From positions 1 through 5,902 of the forward strand of contig CAYIXE010000053.1 in the NCBI GenBank assembly GCA_964367095.1: a stretch of DNA of 5,902 nt, read 5' to 3'. The stretch comes from UBA927 sp964367095 (GTDB lineage Bacteria > Patescibacteriota > Microgenomatia > UBA10105 > UBA927). Made by a program: the position numbers and the translations under genes. Of this stretch, positions 1-5,531 are shown one piece after another; the stretch's first letter is position 1; each line of letters begins with the position of its first letter. The notes under the pieces were generated by a model. That model saw nothing but the letters and a program-made list of their open reading frames with translations. It did not search any database and had not been told where the DNA came from.

Positions 1-79
1 TATACTCCATCTTGTCCTAGGAACAAAGGGTGACCGGTTGGTAGCTTCTTGACGGCCTCAGGGGGAAAGGAAAATCCAT
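1..79. other. Left-edge leader, possible end of an unseen gene
   Basis: No complete gene is visible here. A plus-strand frame is open from position 2 to a TGA at 50-52 and could be the last 16 codons of an upstream gene. A minus-strand frame is open from position 83 to the left edge and reads protein-like (PPEAVKKLPTGHPLF), but its only possible start is a TTG at 24-26 with no Shine-Dalgarno sequence. Neither can be confirmed. A TATACT at 1-6 and a TTGACG at 49-54 resemble promoter hexamers, but neither has a partner at the right spacing. The last bases hold the AAAGGA ribosome binding site (66-71) of the RRM gene, 8 nt before its ATG. Confidence 0.3.
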
Positions 80-346
80 ATGGCTATAAATTTATTTGTT
101 GGGAATTTACCCTACAACATGACCAGTGATGATATGGCACAAGTGTTTGCGGGTGCAGGCACCGTTGTATCAGCAAAGGTTATCAGCGACAAATATTCAG
201 GCCGCTCACGCGGTTTTGGATTCGTCGAAATGTCTACCGATGATGAAGCAAAGAAAGCTATCGAAATGTTTAACGGTAAAGACGTCGATGGTCGCGCACT
301 TGTCGTCAATGAGGCAAAGCCTCGAGAAGACAGACCACGCATGTAA
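80..346 (+). CDS. Small single-domain RRM RNA-binding protein
   Basis: This 88-residue protein is essentially one RNA recognition motif. RNP2 is LFVGNL (residues 5-10) and RNP1 is RGFGFVEM (44-51). The aromatic residues that stack on RNA bases are present at Phe6, Phe46 and Phe48; the last RNP1 position is Met instead of the more usual Phe/Tyr. The second helix (DDEAKKAIEMFNG, 54-66) and the final strand (RALVVNEAKP, 72-81) fit the fold, followed by a short charged tail (REDRPRM). Length and layout match the small bacterial RRM proteins best known from cyanobacteria (Rbp family), which lack the Gly-rich tail in some members. It should bind single-stranded RNA in the cytoplasm, probably in post-transcriptional control or RNA folding; the targets are unknown. 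The ATG is preceded by AAAGGA at 8 nt, and a strong terminator follows 11 nt after the TAA, so it is probably the last or only gene of its transcript. Confidence 0.93.
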   Translation: MAINLFVGNLPYNMTSDDMAQVFAGAGTVVSAKVISDKYSGRSRGFGFVEMSTDDEAKKAIEMFNGKDVDGRALVVNEAKPREDRPRM

Positions 347-357
347 ACTATGTTTGG

Positions 358-389
358 AAAAAGCCCCCCGCCGCGGCGGGGGGCTTTTT
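358..389 (+). terminator. Perfect palindromic rho-independent terminator
   Basis: A 32-bp perfect inverted repeat: each 16-base half is the reverse complement of the other, with AAAAAGCCCCCCGCCG as the left half. The GC-rich core is flanked by A5 on the left and T5 on the right, so the transcript forms a very stable G/C hairpin followed by a U tract. It starts 11 nt after the RRM stop codon. Because the A and T tracts mirror each other it could terminate transcription from either direction, although no minus-strand gene is seen ending here. Confidence 0.93.
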
Positions 390-411
390 GTGGCATAAAA
401 CAGCAAGAAGG

Positions 412-419
412 TATACAAT
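412..419 (+). promoter_or_regulatory. Candidate -10 element for the cupredoxin gene
   Basis: TATACAAT lies between the RRM terminator and the cupredoxin start, and the gene needs its own promoter because the terminator isolates it from upstream transcription. Transcription starting about 7 nt downstream would give a leader of roughly 16 nt that contains the Shine-Dalgarno sequence. The -35 is weak: TTGTGG at 388-393 sits 18 nt before TATACA and overlaps the end of the terminator T tract. The call rests on position and the -10 match only. Confidence 0.35.
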
Positions 420-426
420 ACCAACG

Positions 427-436
427 AAAGGTGGAG
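427..436 (+). promoter_or_regulatory. Shine-Dalgarno site fixing the cupredoxin start
   Basis: AAAGGTGGAG lies 5 nt before the ATG at 442 and has a one-mismatch AAGGAGG core. This site selects 442 over an in-frame ATG at 388, which lies in the terminator tail and would place this very sequence inside the coding region. Confidence 0.8.
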
Positions 437-441
437 AATAT

Positions 442-876
442 ATGAATAAAACAATGGTATGGGGTCTTATTATTGTCGCGGGCGTATTGTTTGGATGGTT
501 TTATTTTAGCGGTGATTTGAATTTGTTTCGTCCGTCCACAAAAACATTGGTAACACCTGTTGATAGCGAAGTGAGAGAAACAGACAGCACTTTTCCCGTG
601 GGTGAACAATTGACGGTACGTTTAACAGACAGTGGGTTTGAACCAAAAGAGATTACCGTAAAAAGTGGAGCAAGCGTCACGTTTGTGAATGAAAGTGCAA
701 AAGGAATGTGGGTTGCATCTGCCGTACATCCTACGCATCAAGTATTAGCAGGATTTGATCAAAAGACTTCAGTGGCAAAGGGCGGCACGTATGTGTATAC
801 CTTCGCAAAAGTAGGTACATGGAAGTTTCATAACCACGTTTCTCCAGAAATGACGGGGACGGTGATTGTTAAATAA
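442..876 (+). CDS. Membrane-anchored cupredoxin-like protein
   Basis: A 144-residue protein. Residues 5-23 form a single hydrophobic segment (signal anchor; no lipobox Cys), followed by a polar linker to about residue 54. Residues 55-144 form a cupredoxin-like beta-sandwich: LTVRLTDSGFEPKEITVKSG opens the fold and the end reads GTWKFHNHVSPEMTGTVIVK. The domain should sit outside the cytoplasmic membrane. In plastocyanin-like proteins the last loop carries Cys, His and Met copper ligands. Here the Cys position is Asn131 and the usual His position is Ser134, while Met137 remains. His96, His99, His130 and His132 are nearby candidates. The protein has no Cys at all, so a classical type 1 blue copper site is unlikely; a His-rich site for copper or another metal, or a purely structural role, is possible. 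Start is set by the Shine-Dalgarno site at 427-436. The gene stands alone and converges on the PBP genes, so the context does not reveal an electron-transfer partner. Confidence 0.82.
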   Translation: MNKTMVWGLIIVAGVLFGWFYFSGDLNLFRPSTKTLVTPVDSEVRETDSTFPVGEQLTVRLTDSGFEPKEITVKSGASVTFVNESAKGMWVASAVHPTHQVLAGFDQKTSVAKGGTYVYTFAKVGTWKFHNHVSPEMTGTVIVK

Positions 877-882
877 CGTTTA

Positions 883-3252
883 TTATGGCGTGGGAGTAGG
901 TGAGAGGGAGGGAGTGGGAATGGGCGCACATCTGCCGCTTGCGGGTTCTGTACCACGCACAAAGTATTCAACTTTTCCAAAATAACAGGGTATTGAGAGG
1001 ACGTTCTCTGGCTTAGTTGGTGTTTCATTCGACATGTTTTTTAATAGTTCTACCATAATGTCGTGCCAAATGGGAGCGGCTCCCGTGATGCCTGAGGTTA
1101 GATATGGGTTCATGGGTGAGTTATCGTTATTTCCCACCCATACGACACTTGCGTACGATGGCGTGTATCCGGCTGTCCAATTGTCTCGTTTTTCATTCGT
1201 TGTACCCGTTTTTACTGCGACTGTTTTGTCCGGTATAACAAGGGAAGAATTAAATCCAAATGCTTGGGATCTTGCGGCGTTATCTGAGAGAATGCTTGTC
1301 ATGATCCACGAAATTTCAGGTGGAACCGCTTGCAATCCTTTATCTATTTTGAATTCGTCAATAACTTTTCCCGTGTAGTCAGCGACAGTAAGAATTGGCA
1401 TAAGTGTGACCTGTTTGCCGTTATTTGCAAGCGTCGCATACACGTTTGCCATCTCTAGCATAGTCACCTCACCACCCCCGAGGGTTAACGAAAGACCGTA
1501 TCGGGATGGGTCTTTCCATGATTGAATGCCCATTTTTTGGGCCATTTGCATCATCGCGGGAATTCCAATTCTGGCAAGCGTTTTTACGGCCGGTATATTG
1601 TAGGAATTACCAAGAGCTAATCGCAACGGGACGAGTCCATGAAATTTACCGTCATAATTGACTGGTGCATATAAAGGGGCGCCGATTTGAGGAAACGCAA
1701 TCGGGCTGTCATCGATAAGACTTGCGGCTGTCATACCATTTTCAAGAGCTGCGGCATACGTAACTACTTTGATAGCGGATCCTGGCTGCTGCATGGAGGT
1801 TGTGACATTGACATTGCCATCACGCGCTGTATCAAAATAATCGCGACTGCCGACCATCGCTATGATTTCGCCGGTTTTTGGGTTTACGACGAGGGCGGCT
1901 CCGTTTCCAACTTGTAGGTTTGTGAGCGAATTGATGTGCGTGCTTACTATCGTTTCTATTTTTTCTTGGATAGACAAATCGAGAGACGTCGTGACCCGCA
2001 ATCCTCCCCGCTCGACCATGCGGGTTCCGTAAAGTTTTTCTAATAATTCTTTAATATACATGACAAAGTGAGGAGCACGTATCGTAATCCGGGGAGTAGC
2101 AAAGTTGAGTTGTTCGTTGAGCGCTTCTCTGTGTTCATCTTTTGTTATCATGCCGTCTTCTTCCATGCGGCGTAAGACTTCGCGTTGGCGGATATATGCT
2201 TTTTCCGGATGATTGCCAAATGGTGAGTAAACGCTTGGTGCTGCGGGAAGTCCCGCAAGAATTGCTGATTGCGCAAGGGTTAATTTCGTGACTGACTTTT
2301 TGAAATACATTTGGCTAGCGGCTTCAATTCCCCATGCAGTACCACCGTATGGCACCTGATTGAAATACATTTCAAGTATTTGGTCTTTAGAATAGAGTCG
2401 TTCTGCCCAAAAAGCCAAGATAAGTTCTTTGGCTTTCCGTACGAGATTGACATCCGGGGTAAGAAGCGCTGATTTCATCAGTTGCTGGGTGATGGTAGAC
2501 CCGCCTTGAATGCGTTTATATATAATTATTTCTTTCATTGAGCGAAGCATTCCTCTTGGTGAAAATCCAAGGTGTTTATAGAAATCACGATCTTCTATGG
2601 CAATGGTTGCGTTGACGACATGCTGCGGGATGCTGGTAAGAGCGACTGGTGTGCGATTTTGATCGCCATATATCTCATAGAGAATGCGGCCGTTTTTATC
2701 AAATATTTTTGTGGACACTTCAAGATCCCGCTGGGTTAAGATTTGAGGGTTAGGAAGCGAAGTAAGAAAGAGCCACATGTTATAGGGAAGGAGTATAAAT
2801 AATATCGTAAGTGCTATTCCTATAACCAAAGACTGCATGTGAAGGCCAGTTTTTATCATCAATGGCGGTATGGGAAGTATAGGATTGGGCGTTATTTTGG
2901 GGATTTTTATGCGGGGAAAAATTATTTTAGGAAGCTTGAGCGTAAGTTTAGGAAGCTTTATGTGAGGAAAATATATTTTGGGCCACGTAAACGAAGGCTT
3001 CTGACACGGGATTTTTTGTTTCCGCTTTTCTGCCCGGATTTTTTCTTTCATCCAGCTTTTTGATGCAGAAGATGTTTCTTGGTAGAGAGTCGTGATAATT
3101 GTGGTGATTGTTCGTGGGATTTCTACGGCAAATTGTCCGATACTTTTAACCCCATCACCGATAGAGACAAGAGAAGTAAGAATGGCAACAGTAAAGGAAA
3201 TGCTTTTTGAAGTAACCCATGTAAAAAATGAAAATCGTTTTCGGGGCGTCAT
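883..3252 (-). CDS. Class A penicillin-binding protein with long cytoplasmic N-terminal extension
   Basis: A bifunctional peptidoglycan synthase (PBP1A-like) of 789 residues. Residues 1-140 form an unusual extension: a weakly hydrophobic stretch (17-31), a basic region (KEKIRAEKRKQK, 69-80) and a Lys-Pro-Ile repeat (91-130). The membrane anchor is about 141-166. The glycosyltransferase (GT51) domain spans about 180-350, with EDRDFYKH (catalytic Glu220), GGSTITQQ (250-257), RKAKE (Glu276, second catalytic Glu), KDQILEMYFNQ (289-299) and LAGLPAAPSVYSP (332-344). The transpeptidase domain spans about 450-740, with SAIK (nucleophile Ser492, Lys495), SYN (550-552) and KTGTT (681-685). All catalytic motifs are intact. 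The C-terminus is a Pro/Thr/Ser tail (CAPIPTPSLSPTPTP). The ATG at 3252 is the first possible start, because an in-frame TAA lies 9 nt upstream. No Shine-Dalgarno sequence precedes it; an extended -10 lies 8 nt away. It lies 58 nt downstream of a paralogous PBP gene and may be read from it or from its own promoter. Confidence 0.95.
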   Translation of the reverse strand: MTPRKRFSFFTWVTSKSISFTVAILTSLVSIGDGVKSIGQFAVEIPRTITTIITTLYQETSSASKSWMKEKIRAEKRKQKIPCQKPSFTWPKIYFPHIKLPKLTLKLPKIIFPRIKIPKITPNPILPIPPLMIKTGLHMQSLVIGIALTILFILLPYNMWLFLTSLPNPQILTQRDLEVSTKIFDKNGRILYEIYGDQNRTPVALTSIPQHVVNATIAIEDRDFYKHLGFSPRGMLRSMKEIIIYKRIQGGSTITQQLMKSALLTPDVNLVRKAKELILAFWAERLYSKDQILEMYFNQVPYGGTAWGIEAASQMYFKKSVTKLTLAQSAILAGLPAAPSVYSPFGNHPEKAYIRQREVLRRMEEDGMITKDEHREALNEQLNFATPRITIRAPHFVMYIKELLEKLYGTRMVERGGLRVTTSLDLSIQEKIETIVSTHINSLTNLQVGNGAALVVNPKTGEIIAMVGSRDYFDTARDGNVNVTTSMQQPGSAIKVVTYAAALENGMTAASLIDDSPIAFPQIGAPLYAPVNYDGKFHGLVPLRLALGNSYNIPAVKTLARIGIPAMMQMAQKMGIQSWKDPSRYGLSLTLGGGEVTMLEMANVYATLANNGKQVTLMPILTVADYTGKVIDEFKIDKGLQAVPPEISWIMTSILSDNAARSQAFGFNSSLVIPDKTVAVKTGTTNEKRDNWTAGYTPSYASVVWVGNNDNSPMNPYLTSGITGAAPIWHDIMVELLKNMSNETPTKPENVLSIPCYFGKVEYFVRGTEPASGRCAPIPTPSLSPTPTP
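2863..2982 (-). repeat. Lys-Pro-Ile repeat in the PBP N-terminal extension
   Basis: This codes for residues 91-130 of the 789-residue PBP. The pattern PKI-x-FP-x-IK-(L/I)-PK occurs at 91-102 (PKIYFPHIKLPK) and again at 108-119 (PKIIFPRIKIPK), with a shorter LPK unit between and an IPKITPNPIL decay at the end. At the DNA level a 12-nt direct repeat, tttaggaagctt on the plus strand, occurs at 2926-2937 and 2947-2958, seven codons apart. Alternating Pro with Lys and branched hydrophobics suggests an extended, basic strand next to the inner membrane surface. The function is unknown. Confidence 0.7.
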
Positions 3253-3260
3253 ATCGGGAT

Positions 3261-3288
3261 TTTATAGCATTTCGATGGGAAAATACAA
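3261..3288 (-). promoter_or_regulatory. Candidate extended -10 promoter for the 789-aa PBP
   Basis: Reading the minus strand, TTGTAT (3288-3283) is followed by 16 nt and then TATAAA (3266-3261), which is preceded by TGC, an extended -10 signature. The hexamer ends 8 nt before the ATG, so the expected transcript would begin 1-2 nt before or at the start codon. That, with no Shine-Dalgarno sequence, suggests a leaderless mRNA. The -35 matches only its first three bases. Confidence 0.5.
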
Positions 3289-3310
3289 GAAGGAGGATCT
3301 ATAACATTTG

Positions 3311-5485
3311 TTATTTTACGAAAATTGGCTTGTTTTCTGCATGGGTGCAATCGAGACACCATAAGGAAACACCATCTGAGAAAATCTGATGTTCCTGCAT
3401 TTCGGTGTTTTCTGTTTGATCGGGGAGTGCAAGATCTCCCGTCGCTTTGTCTATACGTACGGATTGTCTTGCTGGCTCTTTTTGCGTCGGAACTGTACCC
3501 TTGATAAAGTATTCAAATCGTATCGGACATCCCCTGTCACCCTCCGATTCGGAGGGGTTTGGCGGGAGCAGTCCGCTCGTTGCACAAATTTGTGCCCCAA
3601 CGACATCTTCAGGTTGTTTGGGCCAGATGTCAGGCTTATTCTCAAGGGTTTTTTGAATAATTTTATTCCAAATGGGAGCGGCTCCTGTGACACCAGAGAC
3701 AAGTGACTGGTTCATGGGTGAGTTATCATTATTTCCAACCCACGTGGCAACCAAGACTTGCGGCGTGTACCCAATAGTCCAGTTGTCGCGAAGATTATCA
3801 GTAGTACCAGTTTTTACTGAGACTGCATGACCCTTTATCGCTAAAAGCGAGTTGGATCCGAATGCATCTTGGCGTGCATTGTTATCAAGGAGTATATGAG
3901 AGATGATAAATGCAGTTTCAGGGCTTACGACTCGCGTTCCTTGTATAAGAAGCTGGGATGGGATATCTCGGTTTAAGTTGGAATCTTTGAATTCTTCAAG
4001 AATTTTACCATTTTTGTCTATTACCTTTAGTATAGAGATAAGATCGCGTCTTATACCGCTGTTTGCAAATACTGAAAACGCCTGTGCCATATCTGTCATA
4101 TGCACCTCTCCACCACCAAGAGTAAGTGAGAGGCCATATTTGGATGAATCAGCTATGGTGTTGAGACCAAACGCGGATGCAGATGAAACCATATCTTTGA
4201 CGGTGTTAAGGTAGAGCATTTTGACTGCCGGAATATTTAAGGAATTCCCAAGCGCCATACGAAGTTGGACCGGACCTCTAAATTTGCCATCGTAGTTTTT
4301 AGGACAATATATTTGAGGCCCTCCAACGTTGGCAAAGCAGGTCGGGACATCAAGAAACATGTGAGCCGCAGTTACGATACGCTTCTCTATTCCTATTGCA
4401 TAATTTATAGGTTTTATCGAAGAGCCTGGTTGCCGAAGTGCGGTGACCACATTAAATGATCCTGATGGTGTCGCGAAATAATCAACTGATCCAACCATAG
4501 AGAGGATCTCACCTGTTGAGGGTTTGGTAACAAGTGCTGCACCATTTGATACGCGATAGGATTTAAGTTTACCGATTTCTGCCGCAACGGTAGCTTGGAC
4601 GTATGTCTGAAGGTCCAAATCAAGGGTTGTTGTAACTTTTAATCCACCACGCTCTACGACATTTTCACCAAATTTTTTGACTAATTCTTCTTTCACATAC
4701 ATCACAAAATGAGGAGCCAAAATTCCCTTGTCTTGTTTGAAAACAAGTTCCTCTTTTGCCGCTGCGTCTGATTCTTGTTTTGTGATATAGCCATCCTCAA
4801 CCATACGTTTTAAGACAGCAAGCTGTCTGTCTTTGGCGTATTCCGGGTGCGCGCCGTAGGGCGAATACAGTGTGGGTGCTTGAGGAAGTCCTGCAAGAAG
4901 AGAAGCTTCTGAAAGATTTAAGTCCTGCACTGATTTTCCAAAGTATCGCTCGGATGCTGTTTCAATGCCCCATGCAGTCCCGCCATAGGACACTTGATTT
5001 AAATACATCTCTAAGATTTTATCTTTGGAATAGAGTAGTTCTACAATTGGTGAGAGAAATATTTCTTTGGCTTTTCTTGTCAATGTTCGTTCAGGAGAGA
5101 GGAGAGCAGATTTTATGAGCTGTTGGGTGATGGTGGATCCTCCCTGAAGTTTTTGACGTGCAATACTTGCAAATATTGCACGAAGCATGCCGCCGATTGG
5201 GTTTATGCCGGAGTGGGAGTAAAAATCTTTGTCTTCTATGGCAATCGTTGCCTGCTGGACGGTTTTGGGTATTTTATCAAGGGTGACTGCTGTGCGATTT
5301 TCTCCAACGAAAATGTCAAATAAAAGCTTGTTGTTTCTGTCATAGATTTTGGTCGCAAGCGGTACGTCATAGGTTGATAATTTTGTGGGCGACGGCAAGT
5401 CTCTCAGTATTACCCAATAAAAAATAAAAAGAAATCCTACAGGAAAAAGAAAGAATGCATACCGTACTAGGGATTTTTTAGGCAT
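3311..5485 (-). CDS. Class A penicillin-binding protein with C-terminal Cys-containing extension
   Basis: A bifunctional peptidoglycan glycosyltransferase/transpeptidase of 724 residues, paralogous to its downstream neighbour. A short basic N-terminus (MPKKSLVR) precedes the membrane anchor at about 8-27. The GT51 domain (about 45-215) has EDKDFYSH (catalytic Glu84), GGSTITQQ (115-122), RKAKE (Glu141), KDKILEMYLNQ (154-164) and LAGLPQAPTLYSP (197-209). The transpeptidase domain (about 310-610) has SSIK (nucleophile Ser355, Lys358), SLN (415-417) and KTGTT (558-562), then GNNDNSPM (584-591). After it come a conserved end module (CATSGLLPPNP from 634, CPIRFEYFIKGTVP from 653) and an extension to 724 ending in CLDCTH (710-715). 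All six Cys are extracytoplasmic. An in-frame ATG at 5533 would add 16 residues but overlaps the superoxide dismutase start; the ATG at 5485 gives the normal PBP N-terminus. There is no Shine-Dalgarno site; a TATAAT lies 6 nt upstream. Confidence 0.95.
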   Translation of the reverse strand: MPKKSLVRYAFFLFPVGFLFIFYWVILRDLPSPTKLSTYDVPLATKIYDRNNKLLFDIFVGENRTAVTLDKIPKTVQQATIAIEDKDFYSHSGINPIGGMLRAIFASIARQKLQGGSTITQQLIKSALLSPERTLTRKAKEIFLSPIVELLYSKDKILEMYLNQVSYGGTAWGIETASERYFGKSVQDLNLSEASLLAGLPQAPTLYSPYGAHPEYAKDRQLAVLKRMVEDGYITKQESDAAAKEELVFKQDKGILAPHFVMYVKEELVKKFGENVVERGGLKVTTTLDLDLQTYVQATVAAEIGKLKSYRVSNGAALVTKPSTGEILSMVGSVDYFATPSGSFNVVTALRQPGSSIKPINYAIGIEKRIVTAAHMFLDVPTCFANVGGPQIYCPKNYDGKFRGPVQLRMALGNSLNIPAVKMLYLNTVKDMVSSASAFGLNTIADSSKYGLSLTLGGGEVHMTDMAQAFSVFANSGIRRDLISILKVIDKNGKILEEFKDSNLNRDIPSQLLIQGTRVVSPETAFIISHILLDNNARQDAFGSNSLLAIKGHAVSVKTGTTDNLRDNWTIGYTPQVLVATWVGNNDNSPMNQSLVSGVTGAAPIWNKIIQKTLENKPDIWPKQPEDVVGAQICATSGLLPPNPSESEGDRGCPIRFEYFIKGTVPTQKEPARQSVRIDKATGDLALPDQTENTEMQEHQIFSDGVSLWCLDCTHAENKPIFVK

Positions 5486-5491
5486 GGAGAT

Positions 5492-5497
5492 ATTATA
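5492..5497 (-). promoter_or_regulatory. Consensus -10 hexamer 6 nt before the 724-aa PBP start
   Basis: The minus strand reads TATAAT then ATCTCC then ATG. A perfect -10 hexamer this close puts the predicted transcription start on the A of the ATG, pointing to a leaderless message. No convincing -35 is seen: 17 nt upstream is TACGGC. The site supports 5485 rather than 5533 as the start. Confidence 0.5.
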
Positions 5498-5518
5498 TAC
5501 TATTGTCTGAATTTGCCG

Positions 5519-5529
5519 TATGATAAGGA
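5519..5529 (+). promoter_or_regulatory. Overlapping -10-like hexamer and close Shine-Dalgarno before superoxide dismutase
   Basis: TATGAT (5519-5524, five of six to consensus) lies 7 nt before the superoxide dismutase ATG, the spacing of a leaderless promoter. It abuts AAGGA (5525-5529), a Shine-Dalgarno-like sequence only 2 nt from the ATG, which is closer than usual. A second possible -10, TATACT at 5496-5501, would give a leader of about 24 nt including the AAGGA. The sequence alone cannot choose between the two modes, and no clear -35 is seen for either. Confidence 0.35.
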
Positions 5530-5531
5530 TC

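Noticed and set aside
388..441. Upstream ATG for the cupredoxin gene
   Set aside because: It lies in the terminator T tract and puts the Shine-Dalgarno sequence inside the coding region; the ATG at 442 has the right spacing and a normal signal-anchor N-terminus.
112..609. A 165-codon minus-strand frame spanning the RRM gene, terminator and cupredoxin start
   Set aside because: It is antisense to two well-supported genes and reads through a perfect terminator; the translation is Cys- and Ser-rich without any recognisable motif.
872..884. AATAA/TTATT hairpin between the convergent genes as a bidirectional terminator
   Set aside because: A 5-bp AT-only stem with a 3-nt loop and no U tract is too weak.
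3092..3304. A 70-codon plus-strand frame antisense to the 789-aa PBP N-terminus
   Set aside because: It is a shadow of the real gene, with no Shine-Dalgarno site or family motif.
3302..3315. ATAACA/TGTTAT inverted repeat at the end of the 724-aa PBP gene as a terminator
   Set aside because: It is a short AT-rich stem with a 2-nt loop, not followed by a T tract on the minus strand.
3290..3364. Perfect AAGGAGG on the plus strand followed 11 nt later by a TTG-started 18-codon frame
   Set aside because: The frame is antisense to the PBP C-terminus, has a non-AUG start at long spacing and encodes no recognisable peptide; the motif is probably chance.
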